A stretch of DNA of 64,000 nucleotides, from NCBI GenBank assembly GCA_965197635.1, contig OZ240218.1:744001-808000 (forward strand), given 5' to 3'. The notes under the pieces are model-generated. The model was not told where the DNA came from and did not search any database. It worked only from the letters and a program-made list of their open reading frames with translations. The DNA is from Bin87 sp965197635 (GTDB taxonomy: Bacteria > Chloroflexota > Dehalococcoidia > Lucifugimonadales > UBA3495). Positions 1 to 9,052 of the stretch are shown here, piece after piece. How positions within the stretch are numbered: position 1 is the first letter of the stretch; every line of letters begins with the position of its first letter. The translations under genes and the position numbers were made by a program.

Positions 1-174
1 CTCTCTGTTCTTTTCCGGCGCCACTTGCTGACTAACCGGAACGGCAGGAAAGACAGGTGGGTCCGTCCTCCAAGCACCTTGTCCTTCCGCCCAGATCACA
101 GTCGCGGAACCAATCCCCAAGACGACCAGCAACACTGCCACCAGCAACTTGGGGCGGTGAACCTTCATCCTCAT
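1..174 (-). CDS. N-terminus of an unidentified secreted protein (cut by the window edge)
   Basis: An open frame of 58 codons starts at the ATG at 174 and runs off the left edge. A strong ribosome site (AGGAGG in TATAGGAGGAATGTC) sits six bases upstream and fixes the start. The protein begins MRMKVHRPK and continues with a hydrophobic stretch rich in Leu, Val and Gly (about residues 9-26), then a small-residue region and WAEGQG. This is a textbook signal peptide with a likely cleavage site near residue 28. The exposed part is Pro/Val-rich and low in complexity. Function cannot be assigned. The IS stack begins 114 bases upstream of the start codon, so its promoter region is close to or inside that stack. 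Confidence 0.75.
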   Translation of the reverse strand, partial: MRMKVHRPKLLVAVLLVVLGIGSATVIWAEGQGAWRTDPPVFPAVPVSQQVAPEKNRE

Positions 175-290
175 GACATTCCTCCTATAAGCGATAGTCC
201 CTCCAAAAGAACACCAAAAACTCGGAAGCCACGGACTCCGACATCGGCATCGTGAGACGACTCGCTCATGAGACCCGAGGGGTCATCTTA

Positions 291-1151
291 GAACCTGTCT
301 CTGATCTCCGAAATAGGTTAAGTTGAGACTATTATCAGGGGAGGGGTAATCATGTCTCATTCCTATCCCAGCGACATCAGCCGGGAGCAATTCGCCCGTA
401 TTCTGCCCGTGTTGGAGACGGCTCGCCGCCGGACCAAGCCCCGCACCGTGGACTTGTATGACGTTTTCTGCGGCGTGCTGTACCTCTTGAAAAGCGGGTG
501 CCAGTGGCGAATGCTGCCCGCGGACTTCTCCAATTGGCGCACTGGCTACCAGTATTTCCGGCAATGGAGCGAGCGGCCGGGCCCGGGTCAGGATTCCATT
601 CTGGAGCGTGTCCTAAAAAAATCGGTTGGCGCGGTCCGACAAAGCAATGGACGGAAAGAGCCGACCAGCTTCTGCATCGTGGACTCCCAGAGCGTCCAGA
701 ACACGGACACCGCCGGGCACCAGGGCTATGACGCGGGTAAGAAGGTGTCCGGAATCAAGCGTCACATCGCGGTGGACACGCAAGGATTGCCCCATGCGCT
801 ACACGTGACTACCGCCGACGTTACCGACCGGGCTGGGGCTTTGGCGATGTTTGACGCAAACCGGTCCGGCCTCAATCAGGTCCAGAAGGTGCTGGTGGAC
901 GGGGGTTACACCGGGAAGCCCTTTGCCGCTGCGGTGCAAAGCTTGTTGGGAGCCGCGGTGGAAGTGGTGAAACGCAACGAACTGCACACCTTCGTGGTGC
1001 TGCCAAAGCGATGGGTGGTGGAGCGATCTTTCGCCGGGCTGGAAAAGTGCCGCCGACTCTGGAAGAACTGTGAAAGGAAGCTCAATACCAGCCTGCAGAT
1101 GGTGGTGCTTGCCTTCATGGTGCTAATCCTCAAAAGATTGTAAACAGGCTC
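291..1151 (+). mobile_element. IS5-family element, IS1031-like, copy 1
   Basis: The element is 861 bp with imperfect terminal repeats (GAACCTGTCT at the left, AAACAGGCTC at the right). It is flanked on both sides by TTA (288-290 and 1152-1154), the 3-bp target duplication usual for the IS1031 group. An 861-bp copy lies inverted at 61526-62386, also flanked by TTA in element orientation. The right flanking TTA is shared with the next IS. Confidence 0.9.
352..1143 (+). CDS. IS5-family transposase
   Basis: DDE transposase of 263 residues that cuts and rejoins the ends of its own element. The N-terminal IS5 domain has the usual GCQWRMLPADF motif (about residues 50-60). The catalytic acidic residues sit in IVDSQSV, VDGGYTG and VVERSFAGLEKCRR, the expected DDE series. 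The whole frame is open from MSHSYPSD to LILKRL, so this copy may be active. It depends on a run of seven A bases at about 614-620. The second copy in this window has eight and is frameshifted at the same place. The start is preceded by GGGGAGGGG. Confidence 0.9.
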   Translation: MSHSYPSDISREQFARILPVLETARRRTKPRTVDLYDVFCGVLYLLKSGCQWRMLPADFSNWRTGYQYFRQWSERPGPGQDSILERVLKKSVGAVRQSNGRKEPTSFCIVDSQSVQNTDTAGHQGYDAGKKVSGIKRHIAVDTQGLPHALHVTTADVTDRAGALAMFDANRSGLNQVQKVLVDGGYTGKPFAAAVQSLLGAAVEVVKRNELHTFVVLPKRWVVERSFAGLEKCRRLWKNCERKLNTSLQMVVLAFMVLILKRL

Positions 1152-1154
1152 TTA

Positions 1155-2051
1155 GAGGGCGTGTGACAATGGGGTTCAGGCGGGGTGGAGCCGTTTGAGC
1201 ATCAGGTGGACCATGGCGATATGCACCCAGGCTTCGCTGCTTTCCGTGCGCTCCTCGTAGTCCTTGCTCAACCGGCGGCATCGGCTCAGCCAGGCCAGGG
1301 TACGCTCTACCACCCACCGGCGTGGCAACACCTCAAAGTGGTGGCGATCCGGTTTGCGCCGCACCACGGTGAGCAACCAGCCGCCGGTGGCCCCGGCCCA
1401 AGCCACCAGCCGACCCGCGTAGCCAGCGTCGGCCCAGATGACCTGCAATCGGGGAAATCGACCCAACAGTTTGGCCAACACCAACCGGGCGCCGTCCCGG
1501 TCCTGGATGCTGGCGGCATGAACCACCACGGCCAGCAACAATCCCATGGTGTCCACTACGATATGGCGCTTGCGTCCAGCCACCTTGTTACCGGCGTCGT
1601 AGCCCCGAGGCCCCCTTTTTCCGTGGTTTTCACCGATTGGCTGTCGATCCTTGAACAATCCGGGATGGCGGCGCTGGGCGTAGCCGCTCGGCCCGCAGCT
1701 TCCCGAACCCGGGAGCGCAAGGCGTCCTCCACCCGTTCCCAGGTTCCGTCATCCCGCCACTTCCGGAAGTACCACCACACCGTGCCCCAGGGCGGCAGGT
1801 CATGAGGCATTAGGCGCCAGGGTATGCCGCCCCCCAGCACGTAGAGGATGCCGTTGACCACCTCCCGCAGATCCCGTAGTTCTGGGAGGGCCTCTGGTGG
1901 TGTCCGGCGGCGGCAGTGGGACCAACTCCTCCCATTGGGCAGCGGTCAAATCGCTGGGATATGCTTTTCTATTCATCCGCCCAGCATAACCACCATCTGG
2001 TTCTCACCCCAAGAACCCACCGGACGAGTTTAGCCCATTGTCACACACCCC
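1155..2051 (-). mobile_element. IS5-family element, IS427-like
   Basis: About 897 bp bounded by inverted repeats GTGTGACAATGGG (left, inside GAGGGC) and CCCATTGTCACAC (right). TTA precedes the left end (1152-1154) and follows the right end (2052-2054). The left TTA is also the right target copy of the preceding IS5, so the two elements abut. The exact outermost base is uncertain by one or two positions. Confidence 0.85.
1176..1976 (-). pseudogene. IS427-type transposase, frameshifted
   Basis: The gene starts at the ATG at 1976 (MNRKAYPSDLTAAQWEEL, typical of the group) and continues in three frames. The first break is near 1905, after which VVNGILYVLGGGIPWRLMPH follows in another frame. The second change is a -1 shift at an A5G5 run near 1622, which joins DSQSVKTTEK to RGYDAGNKVAGRKRHIV. 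Elements of this group often use a programmed -1 frameshift between two overlapping frames, so the second shift may be natural. The first looks like damage. The catalytic acidic residues are recognisable in RIDSQSV, WADAGYAG and VVERTLAWLSRCRR. Confidence 0.8.
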
Positions 2052-2054
2052 TTA

Positions 2055-3745
2055 GCCCCAATCCACCGAAAGGATGAGGTTGGTGTCGTGCTGAAGGGTT
2101 GAAAAAGTGCTCCCGGCTTCGGGGATAATGGTTTGTGAGACACCAAACCAACCCGGAACAAGGAGCACCCAACGGATGCTACCACCTGAGCGCCTTGAGC
2201 GCATCCAGGTCGCCTTCGACGATCACCGCCTGGTGGCCAACGCCGGACTGATCCTGCCGGTCACGCTGGCCCATCACCTGGGTCTGGGCGAACTGGTGGA
2301 CCGCCACGTTGACTTGGGAGATGCACCGGGTCGTGCGAATGCTGGGGACAAGATGCTGACCCTGGTGGCGTCGGCCCTGGCCGGTGGCGACTGCATCGAC
2401 GACGCCGACGCGCTGCGCGCTGGCGGGACCGAGCAGGTGCTGGGCTGTGTGGTCAAGGCGCCGTCCACGTTGGGTACGTTCCTGCGGAGTTTCCGTTGGG
2501 GCCACGCGCGGCAGCTGGATCGGGTGAGCCGTGAGGCGCTGGCCCGAGCCTGGGGCGCCGGGGCCGGACCGGGCGATGATCCGTTGACCATCGACCTGGA
2601 CTCCACCATCTGTGAGACCTACGGTCCGGCCAAGGAAGGGGCGCGCCGCCACACCTACACCGGCCAGCGGGGCTATCACCCGCTGTTCGCCGTCGCCGCT
2701 GGCACCGGCGACGTGCTGATGGCTCGGCTGCGCCAGGGACGCGCCAACACCGCTCGCGGCGCGGCCCACTTCCTGCGAGAGACGGTAAGGCGAGTGCGCG
2801 CCGGAGCCACCGGACCGGCGGGCCGACAGCGGCTTCTACAACCACGACATCGTCGCCGTCTGCCGCCAGATGAAGGTCCGCTTCTCCATCACCGTCCGCC
2901 AGCACGCCCAGTTGCGCAATCTCATCGAAGCCATACCTGAAGAGGACTGGACGCCCATCCCTTACTGGATGGAGGGCGCCGCCGACGTGGCCGAAACCAG
3001 CTACACTCCCTTCGCCAGTGAGCCCGATGCTGTGCCGGTGCGTCTCATCGTCCGAAGGGTGCAGCCCACGCCCAACTCCCAGCTGGCCCTCTTGGTCGAC
3101 TACAGCTATCACGGCTTCATCACCGATAGAGACGGCGACACCCTGGAACTGGAGGCCGATCATCGCCGCCACGCCGAGATCGAGAACGCCATCCGCGACC
3201 TCAAGTACGGGGTGGGTCTCAACCACCTGCCCTCGGGCCGCTTCCCCGCCAACGCCGCCTGGCTGGCCGTCCAGACGATGGCCCACAACCTGGCCCGCTG
3301 GACCACGCGCCTCGGGCTGGGCGAGCCGGTGGCGACCACCAAGACCCTGCGCAGGCGCTTCTTCTCCCTGGCCGGACGCCTCACCCGCAAGGCACGCCGC
3401 CTCACTTTGCATCTCCCCCAGGGCTGGCCCTGGCGAAACCAGTTCAGCAGCGCCCTGGCCAGACTGCGCGCACTGCCACTCCCTTCTTGACCACGCCCTC
3501 GGCGTCTGACCTGTCCACCAGATTACCTAACCAGCCGCGCCAGGCTCGGCTCCTGATGGCCTCCGCCGGCGATCGGCGCTGAAAATCGCTTCCCGCGCCG
3601 CTACTACGGGTCGTCAACATCTCTTTGGACCGGCATCCACGCCCCACATCGTCCATTTCATCGGCATCAGGTCCCCGCCAGCCCGATCCCTGGTCCCTCA
3701 TCCCTCCTCTGACCGCCGCCACGGTTTCCCTTCGGTGGATTCGGG
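2055..3745 (+). mobile_element. IS1380-family element, copy 1
   Basis: About 1.69 kb, the normal size for IS1380. It has inverted ends CCCCAATCCACCGAAAGG and CCCTTCGGTGGATTCGGG and is flanked by the 4-bp direct repeat CTTA (2051-2054 and 3746-3749). The left CTTA abuts the preceding IS427-like element, making this the third element in one stack. A shorter degenerate copy lies inverted at 14673-16187. Confidence 0.9.
2176..3490 (+). pseudogene. IS1380-family transposase with small deletion
   Basis: The gene starts at ATG 2176 (MLPPERLERIQVAFDD), shortly after AAGGAGCA. The N-terminal part holds ADALRAGGTEQVLG and the catalytic TIDLDSTICETYGP. The C-terminal part continues in another frame as MKVRFSITVRQ through HAEIENAIRDLKYG. 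Comparison with the second copy shows about eight bases missing near 2817, where that copy encodes GPLTVRADSGFYTHD. The deletion shifts the frame and removes part of a catalytic region, so the protein is not made as one chain. Confidence 0.85.
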
Positions 3746-3749
3746 CTTA

Positions 3750-4578
3750 GAGGCTCATCCCACCCGCGTGCGGCGAATGTCGCCAAGGGCATCGTCGCCG
3801 GCCTCCCGACCGATCCTGTCCCAACCACGAAGACGCTCCCAGCGCACACCGGATGCCGGCAACAAGAAGAACCAAGGCGCAAACCCGCACTCGGGCGTTG
3901 AAGATGAACACCGGAATTGCGCGGGCGGCTACCCCGAACACCTTCAACCAGCGCACGCAGCCCACTCTTCGGTTGGTCTCAACGCTCCCCGTCCCAAGGC
4001 ATTCAAACAGGTCCGCTGAGCATATTCGCAACTCCAATCGTCAGACGTCCAGCAAAAAGCCCCGCCGCGAACTACGGGGCTAGACATGCGGAAGGCGCAG
4101 GGCTACCGCCCGACGGCGGAGCGCGATTCCCCATCGACCGTGGCCTTGGTGTTTGCCCACCGGGGTCTTTTTGTTGGCGCGGGTAGTCGATGGGCTGGAA
4201 CTACCGATGTCAAAACACTGCGTATCGTAGCCCAACAAGCCCATGGCCGAGAGAATTCTCCAATGGTCACACGGTGTCGCGGCGCAATTGCCCGTCAAGA
4301 CAGCATTGAACTGTGCAAAAACAACGTTACGTTCAAACCCAGCAGTTGCTTGTCATTTTTTCGGGTCAACTTCTGAACGGATCACCAACGGACACGAGCA
4401 ACCCCGCCATACCGCGAACGAGTAACCGTAGCAACGCTAACGCAACCCAATGTGCGAAATTATTTGCCCGCCGCCGGACCAGCCGAGCAATTTCGCACAG
4501 CTTTAGGCACGTGGGTAAAATCGGAGCACAATCCCAAATTTTAGCGGATGGTGCCGGATTTACGCGGACTTTACAAGA
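3750..4578. other. About 830 bp with no convincing gene
   Basis: Short open frames exist on both strands, but none has a ribosome site with a family-like sequence. One minus-strand frame (4037-3747) contains a hydrophobic stretch, but it is Arg- and Cys-rich and runs to the border of the IS1380 element. The only clear signal is the terminator-like hairpin at 4054-4081, listed separately. Confidence 0.5.
4054..4081 (-). terminator. Intrinsic terminator-like hairpin, minus strand
   Basis: Read on the minus strand, AGCCCCG pairs with CGGGGCT around a 10-base loop, and the stem is followed at once by a T run (GCTTTTTG). This is the classic Rho-independent form. No gene on that strand ends nearby: the tRNA-Ala is more than 560 bp upstream. 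It may end an unrecognised small transcript. Confidence 0.55.
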
Positions 4579-4638
4579 CACAACAACGGCGTTCGTGCTC
4601 CCAAACAAGTACGAAACGCCGTTTTGTTGGGGTCGCTT
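4579..4638 (-). terminator. Long hairpin downstream of tRNA-Ala
   Basis: An imperfect inverted repeat (AACAAAACGGCGTTTCGT against ACGAACGCCGTTGTTG, read on the minus strand) with an 18-base loop begins 12 bases after the tRNA 3' end. It is T-rich but lacks a clean U tract, so it could be a terminator or a processing structure for the tRNA transcript. Confidence 0.45.
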
Positions 4639-4649
4639 CAGAAGGGATT

Positions 4650-4724
4650 TGGTGGAGGCTACGGGATTCGAACCCGTGACCCCCTGCTTGCAAAGCAGGT
4701 GCTCTCCCACTGAGCTAAGCCCCC
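4650..4724 (-). tRNA. tRNA-Ala (UGC)
   Basis: The minus strand folds as a full tRNA. The acceptor GGGGGCU pairs with AGCCUCC, the D arm is GCUCAGUGGGAGAGC, and the anticodon arm CCUGCUUUGCAAGCAGG carries UGC. The T arm is CACGGGUUCGAAUCCCGUA (read GGGUUCGAAUCCC), and the CCA end is encoded. It lies 66 bp downstream of the lactonase gene on the same strand. Confidence 0.95.
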
Positions 4725-4790
4725 AAGCCGTGTGCGGTGGCAGCGACGACCACCTGTCAATAGTACCACCCACCTCCGTCATCCGGACAA

Positions 4791-5823
4791 CTAAAGTTCA
4801 ATTGGCAGCACCCACATCGGCGCTCGCCCGATGTCGTACACATCCAAAGGTTCCAGCTCGCCGCTGTCCTGGTTGACCCGATAGGATGCCAGCCGGCCCG
4901 ACTCCAGTCCGGATGCGTACAGGTAATTGCCCGTCAGATCCAGGCTGAAGGCGCGGGGTACCGGCTCCGTCGCAACCCGGCCAATTGGCGCGAGGCTGCC
5001 GTCCGGTCTGGTCCACCGCGAAGCCGGCGATGCTGTTGTGCCCCCGGTTGGGCGCGTACAGGAACCGGCCCGACGGGGTGATCTGGATTTGCGAGCAGGT
5101 GTTCCGCTCGCTGAAGCCCTCCGGCAGCGTGGGCACGGTCTGGAATGGCGCGAGCGTGCCGGCGTCCGCGTCGAAACGGTACGCGGTGACGCTGCAACCC
5201 TGTTCGTTTGATGAGTACACCACGTCCAGGTTGGGGTTGAAGCAAATGTGTCGCGGCCCTTCCGGAGCGTTGGGCACGGCCCGGTCGGGAGCATTGGGAG
5301 TGAGCCGGCCCGAACTTGCGTCAAACCTGAACTGGAAGATGGCATTGGGTCCCGTCTGAGATCCCTCGGCGATGTGGGGCACAAAGGCGTAGCGGTTGGA
5401 CGCATCGGTCTGCACGTAATGCGCGCCGATGCCGGTTTCCCGCCACTCGACGGGCGATGGATCAAGCGTCCCGTCGTCGCCGAAACCGTGTACGCCGACC
5501 CGAGCCTGGTAGTAGTAGGCCGAAAGCAGGTATTTGCCCGTTTTATCGGTTGAGATATGCACCGGATCGCCGTCCAGGTTGATGTCGTTGACCCGCGCCA
5601 AATCGCCACTTCCCGGAGCGATGCTGAACGAGGACATCCCGAATTCCCCCGGCCGACGCCGGCCCACAAAGAGAAAACGTCGCTCTGGGTCCGTCGCCAG
5701 GGGCGCCGGCATACCCGCCAACGGAAACTCAACCCGTCCGCTCAGCCCGCCCGTCGCCGGGTCCAGGTCGTACCGGGCGATGACGTCGTCCTGTTGCAGC
5801 GATACGTACAGATAGGTAGCCAT
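4791..5823 (-). pseudogene. Lactonase family protein (6-phosphogluconolactonase-like beta-propeller), one frameshift
   Basis: A cytoplasmic seven-bladed beta-propeller of the YkgB/Pgl lactonase family, expected to hydrolyse sugar or other lactones. The start is ATG 5823 (MATYLYVSLQQDDVIARYDL) behind GGAGGAG. Family repeats are visible: GKYLLSAYYYQARVGVHGF, HYVQTDASNRYAFVPHI, GPRHICFNPNLDVVYSSNE and FLYAPNRGHNSIAGFAVD. Near 5010 the frame breaks by one base. The normal C-terminus (DGSLAPIGRVATEPVPRAFSL through PMWVLPIEL) continues in another frame to the stop at 4791. The rest of the family pattern is intact, so the single-base change could be a sequencing error. It is the last gene of a three-gene operon. 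Confidence 0.8.
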
Positions 5824-5837
5824 ATCTACAACTCCTC

Positions 5838-7016
5838 CTATTCCATCACCCTGGCGTCCGGCAGCCCCAGCAGGAACTGCCCGTGGTTTTCGTAGGCGGT
5901 GTCGCTCACCATTTGGTGCTGCGCCGCCGCGTTGATGTCGCGCAGGCACTGCTGCAACATACTGGATACGAACAACGCGGCCCCGCCACCATACCGGAAC
6001 GCCTGGGACACTACGTCGGCGGCCACGTCGGTGGTGTAGGTGGCGCAACTGCGCATCTGGGCTTGCAGCGGGGGCGGCGGGGTGTGTCCGGCACATACCG
6101 ACTGCCAGGCTTCTTCCAGTATCTCCACGTTCAGCGACCGGGCCGCCCGCAGCCGCAGGTCGCACTCGCCCAGCGCTCGCTGGAACGCGGGCCGGCCCGC
6201 CAAGAGGTTCACCGAGTTGTACCCCCGCGTTTTCGATGCCGCCACCTCGGTCACCGCATCTAGCGCCCGCCGCGCCACGCCCAGCGCAAACGCGGAATGC
6301 TCGTTGGTTACGAACCCCGGCCGCCCCAACCGGTACAACGCGCCGCCCCGCAAGGGTTCCGTCAGCGTTGAGTCCCATGCGAATCCGTTAGGCACGAACA
6401 GGTCGTCAACTGAAAAGTCGCAACTGCCCGTTCCTCGCAGACCCATCACCTGCCAGTTGTCGTGAACCTTGACCTGGTGGCGTGGCATTACCGCTCGCAC
6501 TTGCACCGGCAGGTCGTTGCTGCCCCCTCCGACCACCCTTGCGCCTGCCGAAACCCACTCAGAATGCTGTATGCCACTGCCGAATCCCCATCGTCCGCTG
6601 ATCCGGTAGCCGCCGTCTACGGGCGTCGCCGTTGCCGAAGGTGCGGCGGCTCCCGCCACCTTGGGCGGCTGCCCACCCAAGAAAACCTCCGCAATGGCCT
6701 CGTCGGGAAGAAACGCCGACAAGCTGCCCAGGCTCGCCGCTCCGATCATCAGGCACCAACCCGATGCCGGATCAATCCGGCTCACCGCCTCCAGCACGTC
6801 CAGTTGCGTGATCACGTCGGCCTCGGCTCCGCCCAGCACATGCGGCATCTTCAGGCGCAGCAATCCAGAGTCGTACAACGCCGCCACCGACGCGGCCGGC
6901 AGCGTGCCGATCTCTTCTGACTCGGCCGTACCCGCCTCCAACGTGGCCCGTACGCTCTCCACCGCGTCCATCAGGACACGGCGCTTTTCGGTTCGCTCCG
7001 TTGGGAAAGTGATCAT
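5838..7016 (-). CDS. Acyl-CoA dehydrogenase-fold flavin monooxygenase
   Basis: The protein has 392 residues, the normal length for the acyl-CoA dehydrogenase superfamily. It has an N-terminal helical domain (SGLLRLKMPHVLGGAEAD), a middle beta domain (GYRISGRWGFGSGIQHSEW) and the type-2 C-terminal domain ending in FRYGGGAALFVSSMLQQCLRDI. This arrangement is shared with HsaA- and DszC-like flavin-dependent monooxygenases rather than beta-oxidation enzymes, so an oxygenase role on an aromatic or sulfur compound is more likely. The substrate is unknown. The start codon lies nine bases after the stop of the luciferase-like gene, and the lactonase follows after 14 bases. The three are probably co-transcribed, and the upstream oxidoreductase could supply reduced cofactor or act on the same substrate. 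Confidence 0.85.
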   Translation of the reverse strand: MITFPTERTEKRRVLMDAVESVRATLEAGTAESEEIGTLPAASVAALYDSGLLRLKMPHVLGGAEADVITQLDVLEAVSRIDPASGWCLMIGAASLGSLSAFLPDEAIAEVFLGGQPPKVAGAAAPSATATPVDGGYRISGRWGFGSGIQHSEWVSAGARVVGGGSNDLPVQVRAVMPRHQVKVHDNWQVMGLRGTGSCDFSVDDLFVPNGFAWDSTLTEPLRGGALYRLGRPGFVTNEHSAFALGVARRALDAVTEVAASKTRGYNSVNLLAGRPAFQRALGECDLRLRAARSLNVEILEEAWQSVCAGHTPPPPLQAQMRSCATYTTDVAADVVSQAFRYGGGAALFVSSMLQQCLRDINAAAQHQMVSDTAYENHGQFLLGLPDARVME

Positions 7017-7025
7017 GTTAGCTCT

Positions 7026-7943
7026 TCAGGCGTCGACTGCCGGCAACACTTCCTGCACCAGCGCCTCCATCGTGTCCAGCAACTGCTGCAGGTTGCCACA
7101 ATCGTGGCAGTTGATCTGGAACTCTTCCAGCCCCGCCTCTTGCCGATACCGGTTCATGTCGGACGCGATCTGCTCGGTGGTGCCGTACCCCACCGGCCGG
7201 TCGCTGCCCGAGCTGGAAATGCCTGAAATGCTGCCGACGTTCACCCGAAAACTCATCCGCACGCGCGGCGGTTCCTCCCGCCCGATCTCTGCCGATACGT
7301 CCCGAAGGTACTGCCAGTTGCTGACCAGGCTGGGTAGCGGAGTGGGCGTGGGCTGCCACACTTCCGCGAACCGCGCCGCCCGACGCAGTGAGGCGTGGCT
7401 GGACCCTCCGACCCAGATGGGCGGATGGGGATGCTGCACCGGCTTGGGACTGGTGTACAGGCCGTCAAATGAGAAAAACCGTCCTTGAAATGTCACCGGG
7501 TCCGGTTCCCAGCACGCCTTCCACAGACGCAGGTATTCGTTAGTGCGCGCCCCCCGCTCCCGGTAGGGCACGTCCAACGCGTTGTACTCGTCCTCGTTCC
7601 AGCCCGCCCCCACGCCGACGATGGCCCGGCCGTCTGACATCTGGTCCAGCGTGGCAATCATCTTGGCGGTCACCACCGGGTTGCGGTAGGGCATGATCAG
7701 GACCGACGTCCCCAGTCCGATTTTCGACGTGCGCGACGCCACGTAGGCCAGCGACATCAGCGGGTCGTACACTTGGCGCCACGGTTCACTCCGCGCCGCT
7801 TCGTCCACAATCACGTGGTCGTTGACGAATACGGCGTCAAACCCCAACTCCTCCGCCTTGATTGCCGTTTCAAGGATGCCCGGCGCGGTGGCCGGAAACC
7901 CCAAATAGTCTGCGTTGGGCAAACGGAATGAATACTTGACCAT
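7026..7943 (-). CDS. Luciferase-like (LLM class) F420-dependent oxidoreductase
   Basis: A protein of 305 residues with the bacterial luciferase TIM-barrel signature. It begins MVKYSFRLPN, then has FDAVFVNDHV (about 34-43), SKIGLGTSVLIMPYRNPVVTAK, the conserved VGVGAGWNEDEYNALDVPYRERG (about 112-133) and PPIWVGGSS. This subgroup usually uses coenzyme F420, which fits Chloroflexota physiology, but flavin use cannot be excluded from sequence. It is first in an operon with the monooxygenase and lactonase genes and is divergently oriented to the binding-fold gene at 8065, with a 121-bp shared promoter region. The set looks like a small catabolic module for an unidentified compound. Confidence 0.88.
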   Translation of the reverse strand: MVKYSFRLPNADYLGFPATAPGILETAIKAEELGFDAVFVNDHVIVDEAARSEPWRQVYDPLMSLAYVASRTSKIGLGTSVLIMPYRNPVVTAKMIATLDQMSDGRAIVGVGAGWNEDEYNALDVPYRERGARTNEYLRLWKACWEPDPVTFQGRFFSFDGLYTSPKPVQHPHPPIWVGGSSHASLRRAARFAEVWQPTPTPLPSLVSNWQYLRDVSAEIGREEPPRVRMSFRVNVGSISGISSSGSDRPVGYGTTEQIASDMNRYRQEAGLEEFQINCHDCGNLQQLLDTMEALVQEVLPAVDA

Positions 7944-8064
7944 GCGATACCGCCTTCAGTAAGTAACCGCGTTTCAGCGTCATCATATTGCCATCGCCAG
8001 GTTGAAACAAGGGCAACCCTGGTGGATAATCCCGCTACGAAACCACCAAAGGCGGAGGCTCACG

Positions 8065-8952
8065 ATGTCCAAGTTCCGTATTGTTCCCCATGGCAGGCTT
8101 CAGGAATGGGTGGCTGAAGAAAAGGGCTACTTCGCCGATGAGGGTTTGGATTATGAGTTCGTGCCGTCCAACGGGCCGAACGCTACGGTTAACCCGTCGG
8201 TCAATTCGGCGGAGGCCGCGCCGATGGAGATAAAGCGCGGAGCCTTCGAGTCCATGGAATCGGGCCGTGCCTGCGAAATCAGCTCCGCCTGTCATTGGGC
8301 CGTGGGCATGGCCGCCAGCGCCGCCCACGGCCGGATGTGGGGCCACGCTTACTCGGTTACCCCCAGCGCCATCTGGGTTGCGCCCGAATCCCCATTGCAG
8401 ACCCCGGAGGATCTGGCCGGCGTGGACGTGGCGGTGGGCTGGCATTCGGGCAGCCACTTCTCCGCTCTGCAGGCGTTGGAGCGGATACTGCCTCGCAACG
8501 AAATCAGCCTCCAGTTTGTGGGTGGCCCCCGCGACCGGATGCAACTGGCCCTGGACCGCCGGGTCGAGGCGGCCAACGTCTTCGGCGCGCCCGGCTACCT
8601 CCTGGAGCAGCAGGGCTTCCGCAAGATCGTGGACACCAGCTTCATGATCGGGTTCCTCATCAACGGCGACGCCAGCGACCAGCAACTGTGGGCCTACTTC
8701 AACGCGCTGCAGCGTGCCCAGCGCGAGATCGACGCCGCCAAAGAGCTGTACCAGCACTATTTCCTGAACGAACTGCCTGGGCGATACCATCCGCTATTCG
8801 ACCACCGCAAGGCCGGCATCGGCGAGCGGCTAGTGTTCGAACCCTACACCCGCGAAATGTTTGACCGCACCCACCGCTGGATGCTCGACTGGCAGATCTT
8901 CCCCGATAGCCAGGTTGGGAGCGTCACATATGAAGAGGCGGTGGTCTTCTAG
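8065..8952 (+). CDS. Substrate-binding-fold protein without signal peptide (NMT1/THI5-like)
   Basis: The start at ATG 8065 (MSKFRIVPHGRLQEW) is chosen because GGCGGAGG lies just upstream. A longer frame from 8002 lacks such a site. The 295-residue product shows type-2 periplasmic-binding-protein features: EEKGYFADEGLDYEFVPSNG near the N-terminus, SAIWVAPESPLQTPEDLAG and RRVEAANVFGAPGYLLEQQG. It has no signal peptide or lipobox, so it is probably cytoplasmic. Relatives with this fold include THI5/NMT1 proteins, SsuA-like transporters and dihydroxyphthalate decarboxylase. With another unsecreted binding-fold gene 100 bp away in the opposite direction, an enzymatic rather than transport role is plausible. 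No ABC permease or ATPase gene is nearby. Confidence 0.7.
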   Translation: MSKFRIVPHGRLQEWVAEEKGYFADEGLDYEFVPSNGPNATVNPSVNSAEAAPMEIKRGAFESMESGRACEISSACHWAVGMAASAAHGRMWGHAYSVTPSAIWVAPESPLQTPEDLAGVDVAVGWHSGSHFSALQALERILPRNEISLQFVGGPRDRMQLALDRRVEAANVFGAPGYLLEQQGFRKIVDTSFMIGFLINGDASDQQLWAYFNALQRAQREIDAAKELYQHYFLNELPGRYHPLFDHRKAGIGERLVFEPYTREMFDRTHRWMLDWQIFPDSQVGSVTYEEAVVF

Positions 8953-8981
8953 GCTCGGGCGAGGGTGTTGGTGAGAATCTT

Positions 8982-9009
8982 GTAGGGGCGACGCATGCGT
9001 CGCCCCTAC
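8982..9009. repeat. 28-bp perfect palindrome between convergent genes
   Basis: The two half-sites GTAGGGGCGACGCA and TGCGTCGCCCCTAC are exact reverse complements with no spacer. It lies between the stops of two converging genes (8952 and 9053), where it could end transcription from both sides. It could equally be a dispersed palindromic repeat. Confidence 0.8.
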
Positions 9010-9052
9010 TGGTTCGGGAAACCACCGAAACTGCAACACCATATGGCCGCAG

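Noticed and set aside
3747..4037. Minus-strand frame with a hydrophobic stretch
   Set aside because: It has no ribosome site and Arg/Cys-rich composition, and it ends inside the IS1380 border.
4366..4782. Open frame over tRNA-Ala (SSVGEHLLCKQGVTGSNPVA)
   Set aside because: It is a translation of the tRNA itself, not a protein gene.
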